52,855 nucleotides of DNA from Paracoccus xiamenensis (GTDB lineage Bacteria; Pseudomonadota; Alphaproteobacteria; Rhodobacterales; Rhodobacteraceae), in assembly GCF_011308835.1 (NCBI RefSeq), contig NZ_JAAOHY010000012.1:1-52855 (forward strand). Reading direction: 5' to 3'. The translations under genes and the position numbers were made by a program. Of the stretch, positions 1 through 8,046 are shown piece after piece (positions within the stretch are counted from its first letter, which is position 1; the number at the start of each line of letters is the position of its first letter). Under the pieces are notes generated by a model, which saw nothing but the letters and a program-made list of their open reading frames with translations, was not told where the DNA came from and searched no databases.

Positions 1-72
1 TCTCTCTAAACGATGAACAAATCCGCACCATCAAACAAAGATCGGTGCAACCGTGCGCCATAACGCACCTGT

Positions 73-155
<83 letters not shown>

Positions 156-176
156 TACCACAAATCAAACGCTTAC

Positions 177-200
177 ATGCCGACTGAAACAGTCGGGCAT
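177..200 (+). terminator. Hairpin just inside the left end, possible replacement tRNA terminator
   Basis: ATGCCGACTG (177-186) pairs with CAGTCGGGCAT (190-200) around an AAA loop with one bulged G. It lies 28 nt after the tRNA. It could terminate the tRNA transcript, since the original terminator is now at 51336-51360. There is no clear T-run, so this is tentative. Confidence 0.4.
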
Positions 201-214
201 CACAAGCGCGACTT

Positions 215-234
215 TACATCAACGCCACATCAAC
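215..234 (+). repeat. 20-bp element-end repeat, left copy (TCAAC-N6-TCAAC)
   Basis: TACATCAACGCCACATCAAC occurs here and identically at 51103-51122, in the same orientation and just inside each end of the element. It consists of two TCAAC half-sites with 11-bp period. Paired direct repeats in both attachment arms are what arm-type integrase sites look like, so I infer that role. Confidence 0.6.
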
Positions 235-281
235 GTTTGAAGAGAAGGGTGTGCAATGTCGGCCAGCGTGATACTCGTTTG

Positions 282-1067
282 ATGGCAAACGGGGAATCGG
301 GGTTGAGCTTGGCAGACGGATTTATTGCATTCGAACTGGACCTGATGGGTGCCGTCCTTGACCAGCTGATTCCCATTCTCGACAAGATGGAGGGAGAGCC
401 ACTGACGCGCGCGGCTGCCCAGCTTCTTCCCGACGCGCAAGGCGTATATCTTCTGATTCACCAGGGACAGGTTCATTACGTCGGCAAGACCGATGCAGAA
501 GCTGGCCTGCGAACACGGCTTACCCGTCACGTCGCCAAGTTCGAACAGCGCGACAACATCGTTCCGGCCGACGTCCAGTTCAAGGCAGCGCAAATCCTTG
601 TTCTGACCGCGATGGACATCGAGTCCAAACTGATCAATCACTATCGCACCGATTGGAATGGCTCCGGCTTCGGGTCAAACGATCCGGGCCGACAACGCGA
701 AACGACGGCGAAACCGCCTCAAGGGTTCGATGCGCGGTTTCCGATCAATATTGATCTGCCGCTCGATTTTCTGGTCGCGGGTCCGACGACGGTGCACGAT
801 CTGCTGATGCAGCTGAAGCTGGGCCTGCCCTATACGCTGCGCTATGAGCTGGAGCCCGGTGCGAAGGGCAGCCATTCGTTCCGCAGCCGTCCTCACCCCG
901 ACATGCCGGGCGTTCCGCTGACGGTTCCTGTCGGCCCGATCACCGCGCGTCAGGCAATGCAATTGGTCCTGGGCGCGCTACCGCATGGCTGGCAGGCGAC
1001 CTATTTCGCCAGCCACTTGATCCTCTACAAGGAAAACCGCGCCTATACGCACGGCATGCCAATTTAA
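282..1067 (+). CDS. Eco29kI-like GIY-YIG type II restriction endonuclease
   Basis: 261 residues from the ATG at 282. The GIY-YIG core is visible: GVYLL near residue 54, YVGKT near 66, LRTRLTRH with the conserved Arg near 76, DIESKL with the catalytic-type Glu near 114, then a WNGSGFGSNDPG segment typical of Eco29kI-family enzymes. Family members cut GC-rich palindromes (Eco29kI itself CCGCGG); specificity here is unknown. It converges on the methyltransferase gene, and the two stop codons overlap, which fits a type II pair. An in-frame ATG at 177 lies inside a hairpin and was not chosen. A mini-frame starting at the ATG at 256 ends in TGATGG over the 282 start and might couple translation. 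Confidence 0.82.
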   Translation: MANGESGLSLADGFIAFELDLMGAVLDQLIPILDKMEGEPLTRAAAQLLPDAQGVYLLIHQGQVHYVGKTDAEAGLRTRLTRHVAKFEQRDNIVPADVQFKAAQILVLTAMDIESKLINHYRTDWNGSGFGSNDPGRQRETTAKPPQGFDARFPINIDLPLDFLVAGPTTVHDLLMQLKLGLPYTLRYELEPGAKGSHSFRSRPHPDMPGVPLTVPVGPITARQAMQLVLGALPHGWQATYFASHLILYKENRAYTHGMPI

Positions 1068-2227
1068 GCCCGAAGCAGCTTTTCCTTCACTTCCTCGGCG
1101 ACTATGCGGCCGAGTTGGCAGGGCACGGCGTTACCGAGCTGGCGCATCGTTTCCGTCCATGACCCATGAAACGTCATGTCGTCGGGGAAGGTCTGCAGAC
1201 GGGCGCTCTCACGGACGGTGAAATAGCGGATCGATCCATCCGGTCGACGGAGCATGTTTTCGCCACCGGGAACGCCGTGCACGCCCGCCTTCAGCGTTTT
1301 TGCCGGTTCGTCCAGAGGGCTGCCCGTGTGGCCGGGATAGGAACGGGCGCCTGGCTGGAACCTGTGATCGTGGAATTTCCGGGCCGAACCGGGCGCCAAC
1401 TCCGGATCGGGGAGATCAGAGATCGCGTCCCGGACGGTTCGCCAGCGAAGACCATTCGGCTTTCGCTCCAACTTCATCGCGCGTGCCTTGGCCGCGCCAC
1501 CATCCGGTCGGTCCTTCTTCGCCACGCGATGCAGATCCCAATAGGTCTCTTCGCGCCATTGCTCCCAGAGCAACGCTTCCTTGGAGTGAGTTGGGGCGGG
1601 AAAATGCCATTCCACACTCGTGTCGGAACGGAAACCGACGAGGAAGACGCGCTCCCTGCGCTGTGGGACGCCGAAGTTCGCCGCATTCAGGACGCGCAGC
1701 ATTACTTTGTAGCGCAGGCCCTTGTAGCGGCCGCGCGTGTGATAGTCCTCAAGGCGGGCAAGGTGGACCAGCCATTCCTCGTCCTTCTTCGCCGTCACCT
1801 CGGGATAGGTCAATTGCAGCCGGATATACTCGAGGTAGTTCGCGAAACTCGAGCGGGTCAGGCCTTTGACGTTCTCGAAGATGAAGGCTCGTGGCCGAAG
1901 CTCACGCACGGCCCGCACCGCCTGCGGGAACATATCCCTGCTGTCCAGAAACGCGCGATGCCGACCGCCCATCGAGAAAGGCTGACAGGGAGGTCCGCCG
2001 GTCACCAAGTCAATTTCGCCTTCCACCACTCCGAAGTCGAATTCGCGGACATCACATTCATGGAGAGGCCAGTCCCGGACAAGGTCCAGGCCGCGCTCCT
2101 TGTTCTCGCGAAGCGTGTCACATGCCCAGCGATCCCAATCCATGACCGCGGCGGGCGTGAACCCGGCTTGACTGACGCCGATTCCCAGGCCTCCCGCGCC
2201 GACAAAGAGTTCAACCGATTTCATCAT
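1064..2227 (-). CDS. DNA (cytosine-5) methyltransferase of the type II R-M cassette
   Basis: 387 residues. It modifies cytosine in the recognition site of the convergent nuclease. Ordered C5-MTase motifs: FVGAGGLG (I, residue about 7), GGPPCQPFS with catalytic Cys (IV), FENVKGL (VI), QRRERVFLVG (VIII), and the C-terminal RESARLQTFP and LGNAVP (IX-X). The start is the ATG at 2227, in ATGATGA overlapping the vsr stop, which indicates translational coupling. The longer upstream frame lies inside vsr and is unlikely to be used. It is the last gene of a four-gene operon starting at 4564. Confidence 0.93.
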   Translation of the reverse strand: MMKSVELFVGAGGLGIGVSQAGFTPAAVMDWDRWACDTLRENKERGLDLVRDWPLHECDVREFDFGVVEGEIDLVTGGPPCQPFSMGGRHRAFLDSRDMFPQAVRAVRELRPRAFIFENVKGLTRSSFANYLEYIRLQLTYPEVTAKKDEEWLVHLARLEDYHTRGRYKGLRYKVMLRVLNAANFGVPQRRERVFLVGFRSDTSVEWHFPAPTHSKEALLWEQWREETYWDLHRVAKKDRPDGGAAKARAMKLERKPNGLRWRTVRDAISDLPDPELAPGSARKFHDHRFQPGARSYPGHTGSPLDEPAKTLKAGVHGVPGGENMLRRPDGSIRYFTVRESARLQTFPDDMTFHGSWTETMRQLGNAVPCQLGRIVAEEVKEKLLRA

Positions 2228-2643
2228 CTCAGGAACTCCTCGATCCTTGCCTCTAGTGCCCCGCGATCCCCGGTCTCGCATTCCCATATGACGAGGGTTT
2301 GCCAGCCGAGATCCCGAAGCCGAGCGAGGTTGGCCTCGTCCCGTTTGCGATTGTTTTCCAATTTCGGCGCCCAAAAGTCCAGTTTGGTCTTCGGCATGCG
2401 CGCCAGTTTGCAAGCGGGATCGGGATGACGGTGCCAGAAGCATCCGTGAACGAAGATGACCTTGCGACGTGACGCAAACACCAAGTCTGGCTTGCCGGGC
2501 AGGTTTCGTCGATGAAGCCTGTATCGAAAGCCCAGCGCGTGGGTCAGCCGACGGACAATCATCTCAGGCTTGGAATCACGGCCCCGAATCCGGTCCATGC
2601 GCTCGCTGCGCTGTAAAGGGCTAAGGGTGTCCATGATGGACAC
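2224..2643 (-). CDS. vsr: Very short patch repair endonuclease (Vsr)
   Basis: 139 residues. It nicks 5' to T in T:G mismatches that arise by deamination of the methylated C, so it partners the adjacent methyltransferase. Key features are RGRDSKPE near the N-terminus, KPDLVF with the catalytic Asp, VFVHGCFWHRH with the conserved His, then the FW..KL..N..RD segment. GTG at 2643 is the long start. ATG at 2634 has GGAG 8 nt upstream and is an equally good start. It sits 2 nt after the XRE-ImmA stop and overlaps the methyltransferase start. Confidence 0.95.
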   Translation of the reverse strand: MSIMDTLSPLQRSERMDRIRGRDSKPEMIVRRLTHALGFRYRLHRRNLPGKPDLVFASRRKVIFVHGCFWHRHPDPACKLARMPKTKLDFWAPKLENNRKRDEANLARLRDLGWQTLVIWECETGDRGALEARIEEFLR

Positions 2644-2645
2644 TC

Positions 2646-3842
2646 CTAGCTGGGTTTCAATGGCACAACATTGTCCCGGGTGGCTGCCGAGGGCGTCTTC
2701 GTCTTCAAGGCGGGAAATGGGACAATCTCAGCCTTCGCATCGGATAGAAATCCGACTGGTAGACCGCAGAGAGACTCAACGTCGGCTTCTGCGAGTCGGA
2801 AATCGGCGATCAGGTCCGCTCTCGTCCTGACCCCTTCATCCAACAGGAGCCTGATGGAGCGCGAGAGCAGGCGTGGCTCCTCAGCGATCAGCGTATCGTC
2901 AAGGGGCTCGCTCTTCCGCCAGCCCCGCGCGCTATAATGTTTCCAAAGTCGACGCTCGTATTCGCCTTCAACAATCTCGAGGCTCACGCACCGTTTGATC
3001 ATCGCTCCGACCGAAGTCCTCCACCTCTCCTTGAGGGCAAGCAACGTGTTCAGCGAAGGCGTCCATAACTCGGCCGAGAAGGTTTCCGCAGGCATCAGGA
3101 ACGCACCCGCAAAGTGGAAGGCTTGCCGCTCGATTTCCTTGAAATCAGCAGATCCATTCAGGCTCTTCGAGGGAATGAAACGATGAAGCACAAGGTGTGC
3201 AAGTTCGTGCGCCGCGTCCATGCGGGATCGAACCGCAGTCGCCTTGTCGCTCGCGATCAGCATGTATGGACGATTGTCGAGATCAGACCAGTTCGACACG
3301 CCATCCATCTTCGATGTACCAACTTCCTCGCGGACGACCACGATTCCGGCATTTTCAATCGCGAGCAGCAGGTCGTTGATCGGCCCGAGGCCCAAACCCC
3401 AGCGGGCCCGACACTCAAGCGCGGCCGCCTCGATGTCCTCATCGCGAATATCCCGATGATCTTTTGCCGCGATCGACGGAATATCTACACCCGGCAGATC
3501 CACCCATTCCTGAAGTTCGGCCGAAATGTCTTGCGCCCAGCGCAGTCGGACCCTTGCGCGCTTCCGTTCCCCTTGGGTCGTACTCGACAAAAGGGACCGG
3601 AAGAACATCGGCCGCGCGCCATGTTCCAACTCCGAGCGCAGGAAATATGACACCGGCAGCCGCAGCGCTGTGGCAAGAGCATCCAACGCATCTGGCTCCG
3701 GCGAATGATCGCCGGATTCCCATCTCGAGATCGCGGAGCTCTTCCGGCCTATCATTTCGGCAAGGGCGATCTGGGTCAGTCCCCTCGAATCCCTTGCGTC
3801 CACCAATCGCTTCGCTTGGAAGCCCGGCGTTCCAGTCTTCAT
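2646..3842 (-). CDS. XRE HTH - ImmA/IrrE metallopeptidase fusion regulator
   Basis: 398 residues. The N-terminal XRE helix-turn-helix (residues about 10-65: LTQIALAEMIG, SAISRWE) is followed by an ImmA/IrrE (COG2856) zinc peptidase domain with HELAH near residue 215. Proteins of this architecture are transcriptional regulators, often adjacent to R-M or toxin loci; ImmA itself cleaves a phage repressor. AGGAGG precedes the ATG. As the only XRE-type protein found in the element, it probably controls the R-M operon. A role in prophage control is speculative. Confidence 0.9.
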   Translation of the reverse strand: MKTGTPGFQAKRLVDARDSRGLTQIALAEMIGRKSSAISRWESGDHSPEPDALDALATALRLPVSYFLRSELEHGARPMFFRSLLSSTTQGERKRARVRLRWAQDISAELQEWVDLPGVDIPSIAAKDHRDIRDEDIEAAALECRARWGLGLGPINDLLLAIENAGIVVVREEVGTSKMDGVSNWSDLDNRPYMLIASDKATAVRSRMDAAHELAHLVLHRFIPSKSLNGSADFKEIERQAFHFAGAFLMPAETFSAELWTPSLNTLLALKERWRTSVGAMIKRCVSLEIVEGEYERRLWKHYSARGWRKSEPLDDTLIAEEPRLLSRSIRLLLDEGVRTRADLIADFRLAEADVESLCGLPVGFLSDAKAEIVPFPALKTKTPSAATRDNVVPLKPS

Positions 3843-3871
3843 ATCTTGTCCTCCAGTGTTCGAAGCAGGGC

Positions 3872-4564
3872 TCAGCCCAGCTCCGAAGGCCTCCTGCGCT
3901 TGAGCTTGGGAACCGCCCGATCCGCGATATCGACCGGAGCGTCCTTTTGTTCCGCAGGGGCGTTATAGAGCGCGATGATGTCCTCGATCGAAGCCAGCCT
4001 GATCCAAGTTGACAGATCGTGAGAGGGAATTCCGATGCCCACGAAGGCCGGGAGCATCGGATTGCCGTTCTTAGATGCCGTGACCACCAGCATCGCGCAC
4101 ATGTTATCTTGGGCCGGTTGCGGCCGATCCGTGTCGAAAAGATCAATCTGCCAAGGGCTAAGCCACTCGTTCAACGTGCTCCAGCGCCGCCGGAATTTTG
4201 TCGGTCGCGGCTGGCCGCAATGAGAAAGCACATTGGAACGGATCATGAAGTTTCCGTCGCGCTCAACCACAGAGTAACAGCCGCCCTTTGGTGAGGTGTC
4301 GGGCACATGAACAATGAGGCCGGCGGCTCTGCCAGCGCTACGAAAGCCATCCTCGGACAGGAAATGCCGCAACTGCCCCAAGGCGCCACGGCGCTCGGGG
4401 GGCGCTATCTTCTCTGCCGTCAGACTGTGGGCCTTAGCGAATGCGGCATCAATCTCTTCCGCCAGGGAACGGAAGAATGTCTCGGGCCAAGCCTGAACAA
4501 GGCGTGCAATGGGATCATCAGTCAAGGCGGCGCCCTGTTTGTTGTTTTCGGGATATTGCACCAT
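3872..4564 (-). CDS. Unknown protein, first gene of the R-M operon
   Basis: 230 residues, no family recognised. It is a soluble-looking mixed alpha/beta protein with no signal or membrane segment and a Lys/Arg-rich end (KLKRRRPSE). A central WSTLNEWLSPWQIDLFD stretch is followed by a region that reads like a compact beta domain. It lies 29 nt upstream of the XRE-ImmA gene on the same strand and so is likely co-transcribed with the regulator, vsr and methyltransferase. The first codon is the ATG at 4564. Function is unknown; an accessory or specificity role in the R-M cassette is only a guess from position. Confidence 0.75.
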   Translation of the reverse strand: MVQYPENNKQGAALTDDPIARLVQAWPETFFRSLAEEIDAAFAKAHSLTAEKIAPPERRGALGQLRHFLSEDGFRSAGRAAGLIVHVPDTSPKGGCYSVVERDGNFMIRSNVLSHCGQPRPTKFRRRWSTLNEWLSPWQIDLFDTDRPQPAQDNMCAMLVVTASKNGNPMLPAFVGIGIPSHDLSTWIRLASIEDIIALYNAPAEQKDAPVDIADRAVPKLKRRRPSELG

Positions 4565-4730
4565 TTATTTTGCGTTATCAAGTGGAGATCTAGCATCGGG
4601 TGCGCTCTTGCGGAGCTGCCGAAGCGGCCAATAATCCTAGCTTGGCGTGGTCGGTTAGCTGTTCTAAGCATAGCGACAAGGGCGGAGTGAGATGCCCAAC
4701 TTTTGAACTGCCTCGTCCGGAGCGACAGGC

Positions 4731-6548
4731 TTGGGGGATGCGGTGGCGGCGACAATCAAGTCAATTCATATCGAGAACTTTCGATCAATTAAATCAATCG
4801 ACGCGGATCTCGCGCAACTGGCGATCTTTGTCGGCAAGAACGATTGTGGAAAATCCAATATCCTGAGAGCACTCAATCTCTTCTTCAACGACGAGACGAA
4901 TCCGGGTGTCGAGTTTTCCTTCAGTGAGGACTACAATTTCTTTGCGCCAGTGCGGGTGCGGAAGGCGAAAGAAATTGTAGTCCGGTTGGAGATTGCGTTG
5001 CCGGCTACCTACCACGCAACAAATGGCCATGTAATTATTTGGACAAAACGCTGGCGTGAGGATGGTCTGTGGAGCGAAGAGTATGATTATTATGGCCAAC
5101 GCATCAAGAAAGGTAAGCGTGGCCAAGAGGTCCGTGAGGATGTCAAAATCTCAGAAAAATCGAACGTACATGCGCTCCTTCGCAAGATAGAATTTGAGTA
5201 TGTTCCCGCCATCAAGGATTCCGAATACTTCGATGACCTTCGCGGCAGAATTTACGGAATCATATCGGAGGTCGCTGCTCGCTCTTTCCACGAATCCAGC
5301 ACAGCTTTCGAGCAGTCGATCGGTGAACACCTCAATGAGCTGACCGCCAGCATCTCGGCTTCACTGGGTATCGACACCCGCTTGGCATTGCCGAGAGACC
5401 TCTATCATATATTCGAGCGGCTCGATTTTCTGAGCGGTGAAAAGGCCGTGTCCCTGAACAATCGTGGTGACGGCATCAAGGCTCGTCACATCCCGTTGAT
5501 CCTTCGTTTTATGGCAGAGAAGAAGGCCGCGCTGTTGAGGCGTGGTGGGCAGCCAATCAGCAGCGTTTGGGCGTACGAAGAGCCCGAAAACAATCTTGAA
5601 ATCGGCAGTGCTGTCCAGCTCGCAGATGAATTAAATGCCCTGGCGAAATCTGGGACAGCACAGATTTTACTTACAACTCATTCGCCGGCATTTTACGATC
5701 TTGGTCAGCAAGATAAGAAGATCGCTTTGCACTTCGTGACGCGCACGAGAGATGTTGATGGCACCGTCACTAAGACCGACGCGAAAGGCATCGATGAAAG
5801 CTTGGGCACTCTGGCGATGCTGGGGCCACGAATCACTGAGTTGGTTGCGCAAGTTCGACAGCAAGAGGAAGCGAAGGCCACAGCTGCCCGGCTGGCTCAG
5901 GAGAACTGCTCAAGGATTTTTGTCGAAGGCGAAAGCGATAAGCTAATTCTTCAAAGAGCGCTCGAGGTGTTTTTTCCGAACGCAGTAGACAAAGTGCGTT
6001 TCGAGACAAAGCGAGACGGTGCCGGGCACACCTATGTGATCGACATGTTGGTTGGTTGGCGTTCGCAACATAAACATCATCCTGATAGACCCAAGGCAAT
6101 AGGCATTGTTGATGGTGACGCTATGCACGCAAAGAAAGAGTTCAACAAGCAGCCTGAAAATACGAAATCAGCAAAGTGTCTAGTTTACCCTGCACCAGCC
6201 AACCTTACTGCGGCTCGGGCTGCTCATTTTGACATCTATGCGTCCTTGGAGACGCTATATCCGGCAGATATCTGGACTGAAGCACGCGATCGGAACTGTC
6301 TGACCAGTCGCGATCCCGCTAAGGTGTGTCACCCGCAACTGGTAAGCAGGATTCTGCGTGGCGAGACAACCCTTGAAGCCGAACTTGCCGCAGATTGGGC
6401 TTATCTGGTAAAAGAAGACTTCGCGTCGGAATATAAGATTTCGACCGCTAGGCGCCTTTGTCAGCAAAACGACGAGATATGTCGGGAGACACTGGCTAAC
6501 TTTGAGCCTGTACTGCGCGAAGCGCTCAGTTTTCTTGGTGTTGTATAG
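4731..6548 (+). CDS. OLD-family ATPase with TOPRIM nuclease domain
   Basis: About 605 residues. The N-terminal SMC/ABC-like ATPase begins IKSIHIENFRSI with Walker A GKNDCGKSN (residue about 40). A Walker B-like EEPENNLE segment (about 285) and TTHSP follow. The C-terminal TOPRIM has FVEGESDK (catalytic Glu, about 400) and IVDGDAM (DxD, about 460). P2 OLD and GajA are nucleases of this family acting in phage exclusion. No UvrD-like partner adjoins, so it is not a recognisable Gabija; it looks like a solitary class 1-type OLD. Start is TTG at 4731 (GGAG upstream) or GTG at 4743 (GGGGG upstream). It is more AT-rich than the neighbours. Confidence 0.88.
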   Translation: MGDAVAATIKSIHIENFRSIKSIDADLAQLAIFVGKNDCGKSNILRALNLFFNDETNPGVEFSFSEDYNFFAPVRVRKAKEIVVRLEIALPATYHATNGHVIIWTKRWREDGLWSEEYDYYGQRIKKGKRGQEVREDVKISEKSNVHALLRKIEFEYVPAIKDSEYFDDLRGRIYGIISEVAARSFHESSTAFEQSIGEHLNELTASISASLGIDTRLALPRDLYHIFERLDFLSGEKAVSLNNRGDGIKARHIPLILRFMAEKKAALLRRGGQPISSVWAYEEPENNLEIGSAVQLADELNALAKSGTAQILLTTHSPAFYDLGQQDKKIALHFVTRTRDVDGTVTKTDAKGIDESLGTLAMLGPRITELVAQVRQQEEAKATAARLAQENCSRIFVEGESDKLILQRALEVFFPNAVDKVRFETKRDGAGHTYVIDMLVGWRSQHKHHPDRPKAIGIVDGDAMHAKKEFNKQPENTKSAKCLVYPAPANLTAARAAHFDIYASLETLYPADIWTEARDRNCLTSRDPAKVCHPQLVSRILRGETTLEAELAADWAYLVKEDFASEYKISTARRLCQQNDEICRETLANFEPVLREALSFLGVV

Positions 6549-6639
6549 CGTGCTGTACTACCCCCTGAGCGTACGCCGTATCATCGAAGCGACCTTATAT
6601 GTTCATGCAGGTTGTCGTGGCCCTTGAAACATAGTCCAT

Positions 6640-6654
6640 GTTCTTGCTTTGTTT
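6640..6654 (+). promoter_or_regulatory. SOS-box-like site upstream of the SRAP gene
   Basis: GTTC-N7-GTTT, one mismatch from the alphaproteobacterial LexA consensus GTTC-N7-GTTC. It lies 5 nt before the ATG at 6660. The downstream product is an SOS-associated type protein, which makes the site plausible. Confidence 0.4.
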
Positions 6655-6659
6655 CGATC

Positions 6660-7622
6660 ATGACGCGCCGCAGCACACCTCAAGCCAAAATCGATGATTC
6701 GGCCTTCCCGGTCCGGGTGCTGATTTGCGTGCCGGAGATGGGCTTTGGCCGACGGTCCGACGCGCTGCATGAGTGGCTGGCGACGCGGATCGGCCGAGGC
6801 AACTATGCCTGGCATGGCGGTGGGCGCGGCGGCACGCGGGACCGGATCGCGCTTTACTTCCGTGAGCCGGATGCGGCCAGCGCCTGCCTGACCGCCTTTC
6901 CGGATCTGGAACTGGCTGACAGAACATGCCTGCCGAGCTACAGTTCACCCTATCTGCCCTTTGGCCGTTCCGAGGACGACGATACCGTGTGCAACCTTTA
7001 CAATCAGACCACCACGCAGGAGGCGATGCGCCAGCTTTTCAAGGGTCTGACCATGACCGACCGCGCGGGCAATGTCGCACCGGGCAAGGTCTATCCCGAT
7101 CAGTTGGCACCGATCATCCGCCATGATGGTGCTTCGCTGGAATTGGTGAAGGCGCGGTGGGGGATGCCATCGCCGCCCTCGGTTTTGAAGACCCAGCGGG
7201 ATCCGGGCGTTACCAATGTCCGCAACCTGACCTCACCGCATTGGCGGCGCTGGCTGGGCCCGGCGCATCGCTGCCTGGTGCCGGTCACAGCCTTTGCCGA
7301 ACCGATCAAGGGCGGCAATCAGTGGTTCGCGCCGTCGGAAGCAGAAACGCCGATGTTCTTCGCCGGCATCGAGGTCAGGGGCTGGAAGTCGGTCCGGAAG
7401 GTGAAGGATGGCGAGACCACCGACGATCTCTATGCCTTTCTGACCTGCGCGCCCAATGCCGAGGTCAAAACGGTGCATCCGAACGCCATGCCGGTCCTCC
7501 TGACCGATCCCCGGGATTGGGAGACGTGGCTTTCGGCACCAATCGAAATCGCCGGCAAGCTGCAACGCCCGATGCCGGATGGCACATTGGCGCTGGTGGA
7601 TGCCCCGGCCGAGGCGTCGTGA
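6660..7622 (+). CDS. Open frame joining an unknown 109-residue domain in frame to SRAP
   Basis: From the ATG at 6660 there is no stop until 7622 (320 residues). Residues 1-109 form a compact domain (VRVLICVPEMGFGRR, ALHEWLATRIGRG, IALYFREP, LPSYSSPYLPFGRS) that I do not recognise as a named family. I recall similar short genes just upstream of SRAP genes in related bacteria. It is followed without a stop by SRAP. If translated as one protein, the SRAP catalytic Cys would be internal. More likely the domain is one product and SRAP also starts at the internal GTG (6987). No strong ribosome-binding site precedes 6660. Confidence 0.5.
   Translation: MTRRSTPQAKIDDSAFPVRVLICVPEMGFGRRSDALHEWLATRIGRGNYAWHGGGRGGTRDRIALYFREPDAASACLTAFPDLELADRTCLPSYSSPYLPFGRSEDDDTVCNLYNQTTTQEAMRQLFKGLTMTDRAGNVAPGKVYPDQLAPIIRHDGASLELVKARWGMPSPPSVLKTQRDPGVTNVRNLTSPHWRRWLGPAHRCLVPVTAFAEPIKGGNQWFAPSEAETPMFFAGIEVRGWKSVRKVKDGETTDDLYAFLTCAPNAEVKTVHPNAMPVLLTDPRDWETWLSAPIEIAGKLQRPMPDGTLALVDAPAEAS
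6987..7622 (+). CDS. SRAP / YedK (HMCES-like) abasic-site crosslinking protein
   Basis: 211 residues from a GTG at 6987, giving M-CNLYNQTT. SRAP proteins need Cys at position 2, exposed by Met removal, to form a thiazolidine crosslink with abasic sites in ssDNA. Family signatures are visible: an N-terminal CNLYN, APIIR, VKARWGMPSPP, NVRNLTSPHWRRWL, RCLVPVTAFAEP (active-site Glu region), and HPNAMPVLL with the conserved His. GAGGA lies about 10 nt upstream. It may shield element DNA during SOS or replication. The same frame is open upstream, an unusual arrangement. Confidence 0.8.
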   Translation: MCNLYNQTTTQEAMRQLFKGLTMTDRAGNVAPGKVYPDQLAPIIRHDGASLELVKARWGMPSPPSVLKTQRDPGVTNVRNLTSPHWRRWLGPAHRCLVPVTAFAEPIKGGNQWFAPSEAETPMFFAGIEVRGWKSVRKVKDGETTDDLYAFLTCAPNAEVKTVHPNAMPVLLTDPRDWETWLSAPIEIAGKLQRPMPDGTLALVDAPAEAS

Positions 7623-7631
7623 CACCGGCGA

Positions 7632-7883
7632 TCAGCCAGCGCACGCCTGAGCCTGCGCCCGCATGACGGCATAATCCGCCATCATCCCGACCAGCGCGGC
7701 ATCCTCGGGCAGCGCCTCCAGCTCCGCCGCCGCCTTGTCGCGCGTGGCCTGATCGTAACCCACGACCGGCGGGCAGGCCGCGCCGCCCGGATCAGAACCG
7801 CCCGTCGCGCAGGCGCTCAGCAAGCTCGTCGCGATGGCGAGAGCGGTTGCTGGCTGCCTCCAGCATGCGGCGTTGGATGTCAT
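7632..7883 (-). CDS. Rz1-like outer-membrane spanin lipoprotein
   Basis: 83 residues. A short signal peptide ends in a lipobox (LLSAC, Cys about residue 25), followed by a small Gly/Pro/Ala-rich periplasmic part. It overlaps the 3' end of the Rz-like gene in another frame, the classic nested Rz/Rz1 arrangement. The product would sit in the outer membrane and with Rz fuse the membranes at lysis. Assignment rests on architecture and position at the end of the lysis cassette. Confidence 0.72.
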   Translation of the reverse strand: MTSNAACWRQPATALAIATSLLSACATGGSDPGGAACPPVVGYDQATRDKAAAELEALPEDAALVGMMADYAVMRAQAQACAG

Positions 7884-8046
7884 TCTGGCGCTCCATCTGG
7901 TTCAGGCGTTCGGCATGACGACCGGCGGTTTCACCGGCCCGCCGAAGGTTGAGGGCGAAAAGAAGGACCGCGCCGATCAGCGTAATCCCGATGGCCAGCC
8001 GCCGCGCCCAGCGCGACGCCATCAGCGCGGCAAGGGCGCACATCAC
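7792..8046 (-). CDS. Rz-like inner-membrane spanin
   Basis: 84 residues. One N-terminal membrane segment (about residues 15-33: LAIGITLIGAVLLFAL) is followed by a charged alpha-helical stretch likely to form a coiled coil (AGRHAERLNQMERQNDIQRR). The start overlaps the endolysin stop as ATGA, and the 3' end overlaps the lipoprotein gene. The arrangement endolysin, Rz, Rz1 matches phage lysis cassettes of Gram-negative hosts. Confidence 0.72.
   Translation of the reverse strand: MMCALAALMASRWARRLAIGITLIGAVLLFALNLRRAGETAGRHAERLNQMERQNDIQRRMLEAASNRSRHRDELAERLRDGRF

Noticed and set aside
1166..2428. 420-codon plus-strand open frame opposite the R-M methyltransferase
   Set aside because: Antisense shadow of a gene with complete C5-methyltransferase motifs.
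4731..6548. Gabija (GajA) or PARIS assignment for the OLD protein
   Set aside because: No adjacent UvrD-like GajB or DUF4435/AAA partner. The helicase at 34549 is 28 kb away and paired with a DUF2290-like gene.
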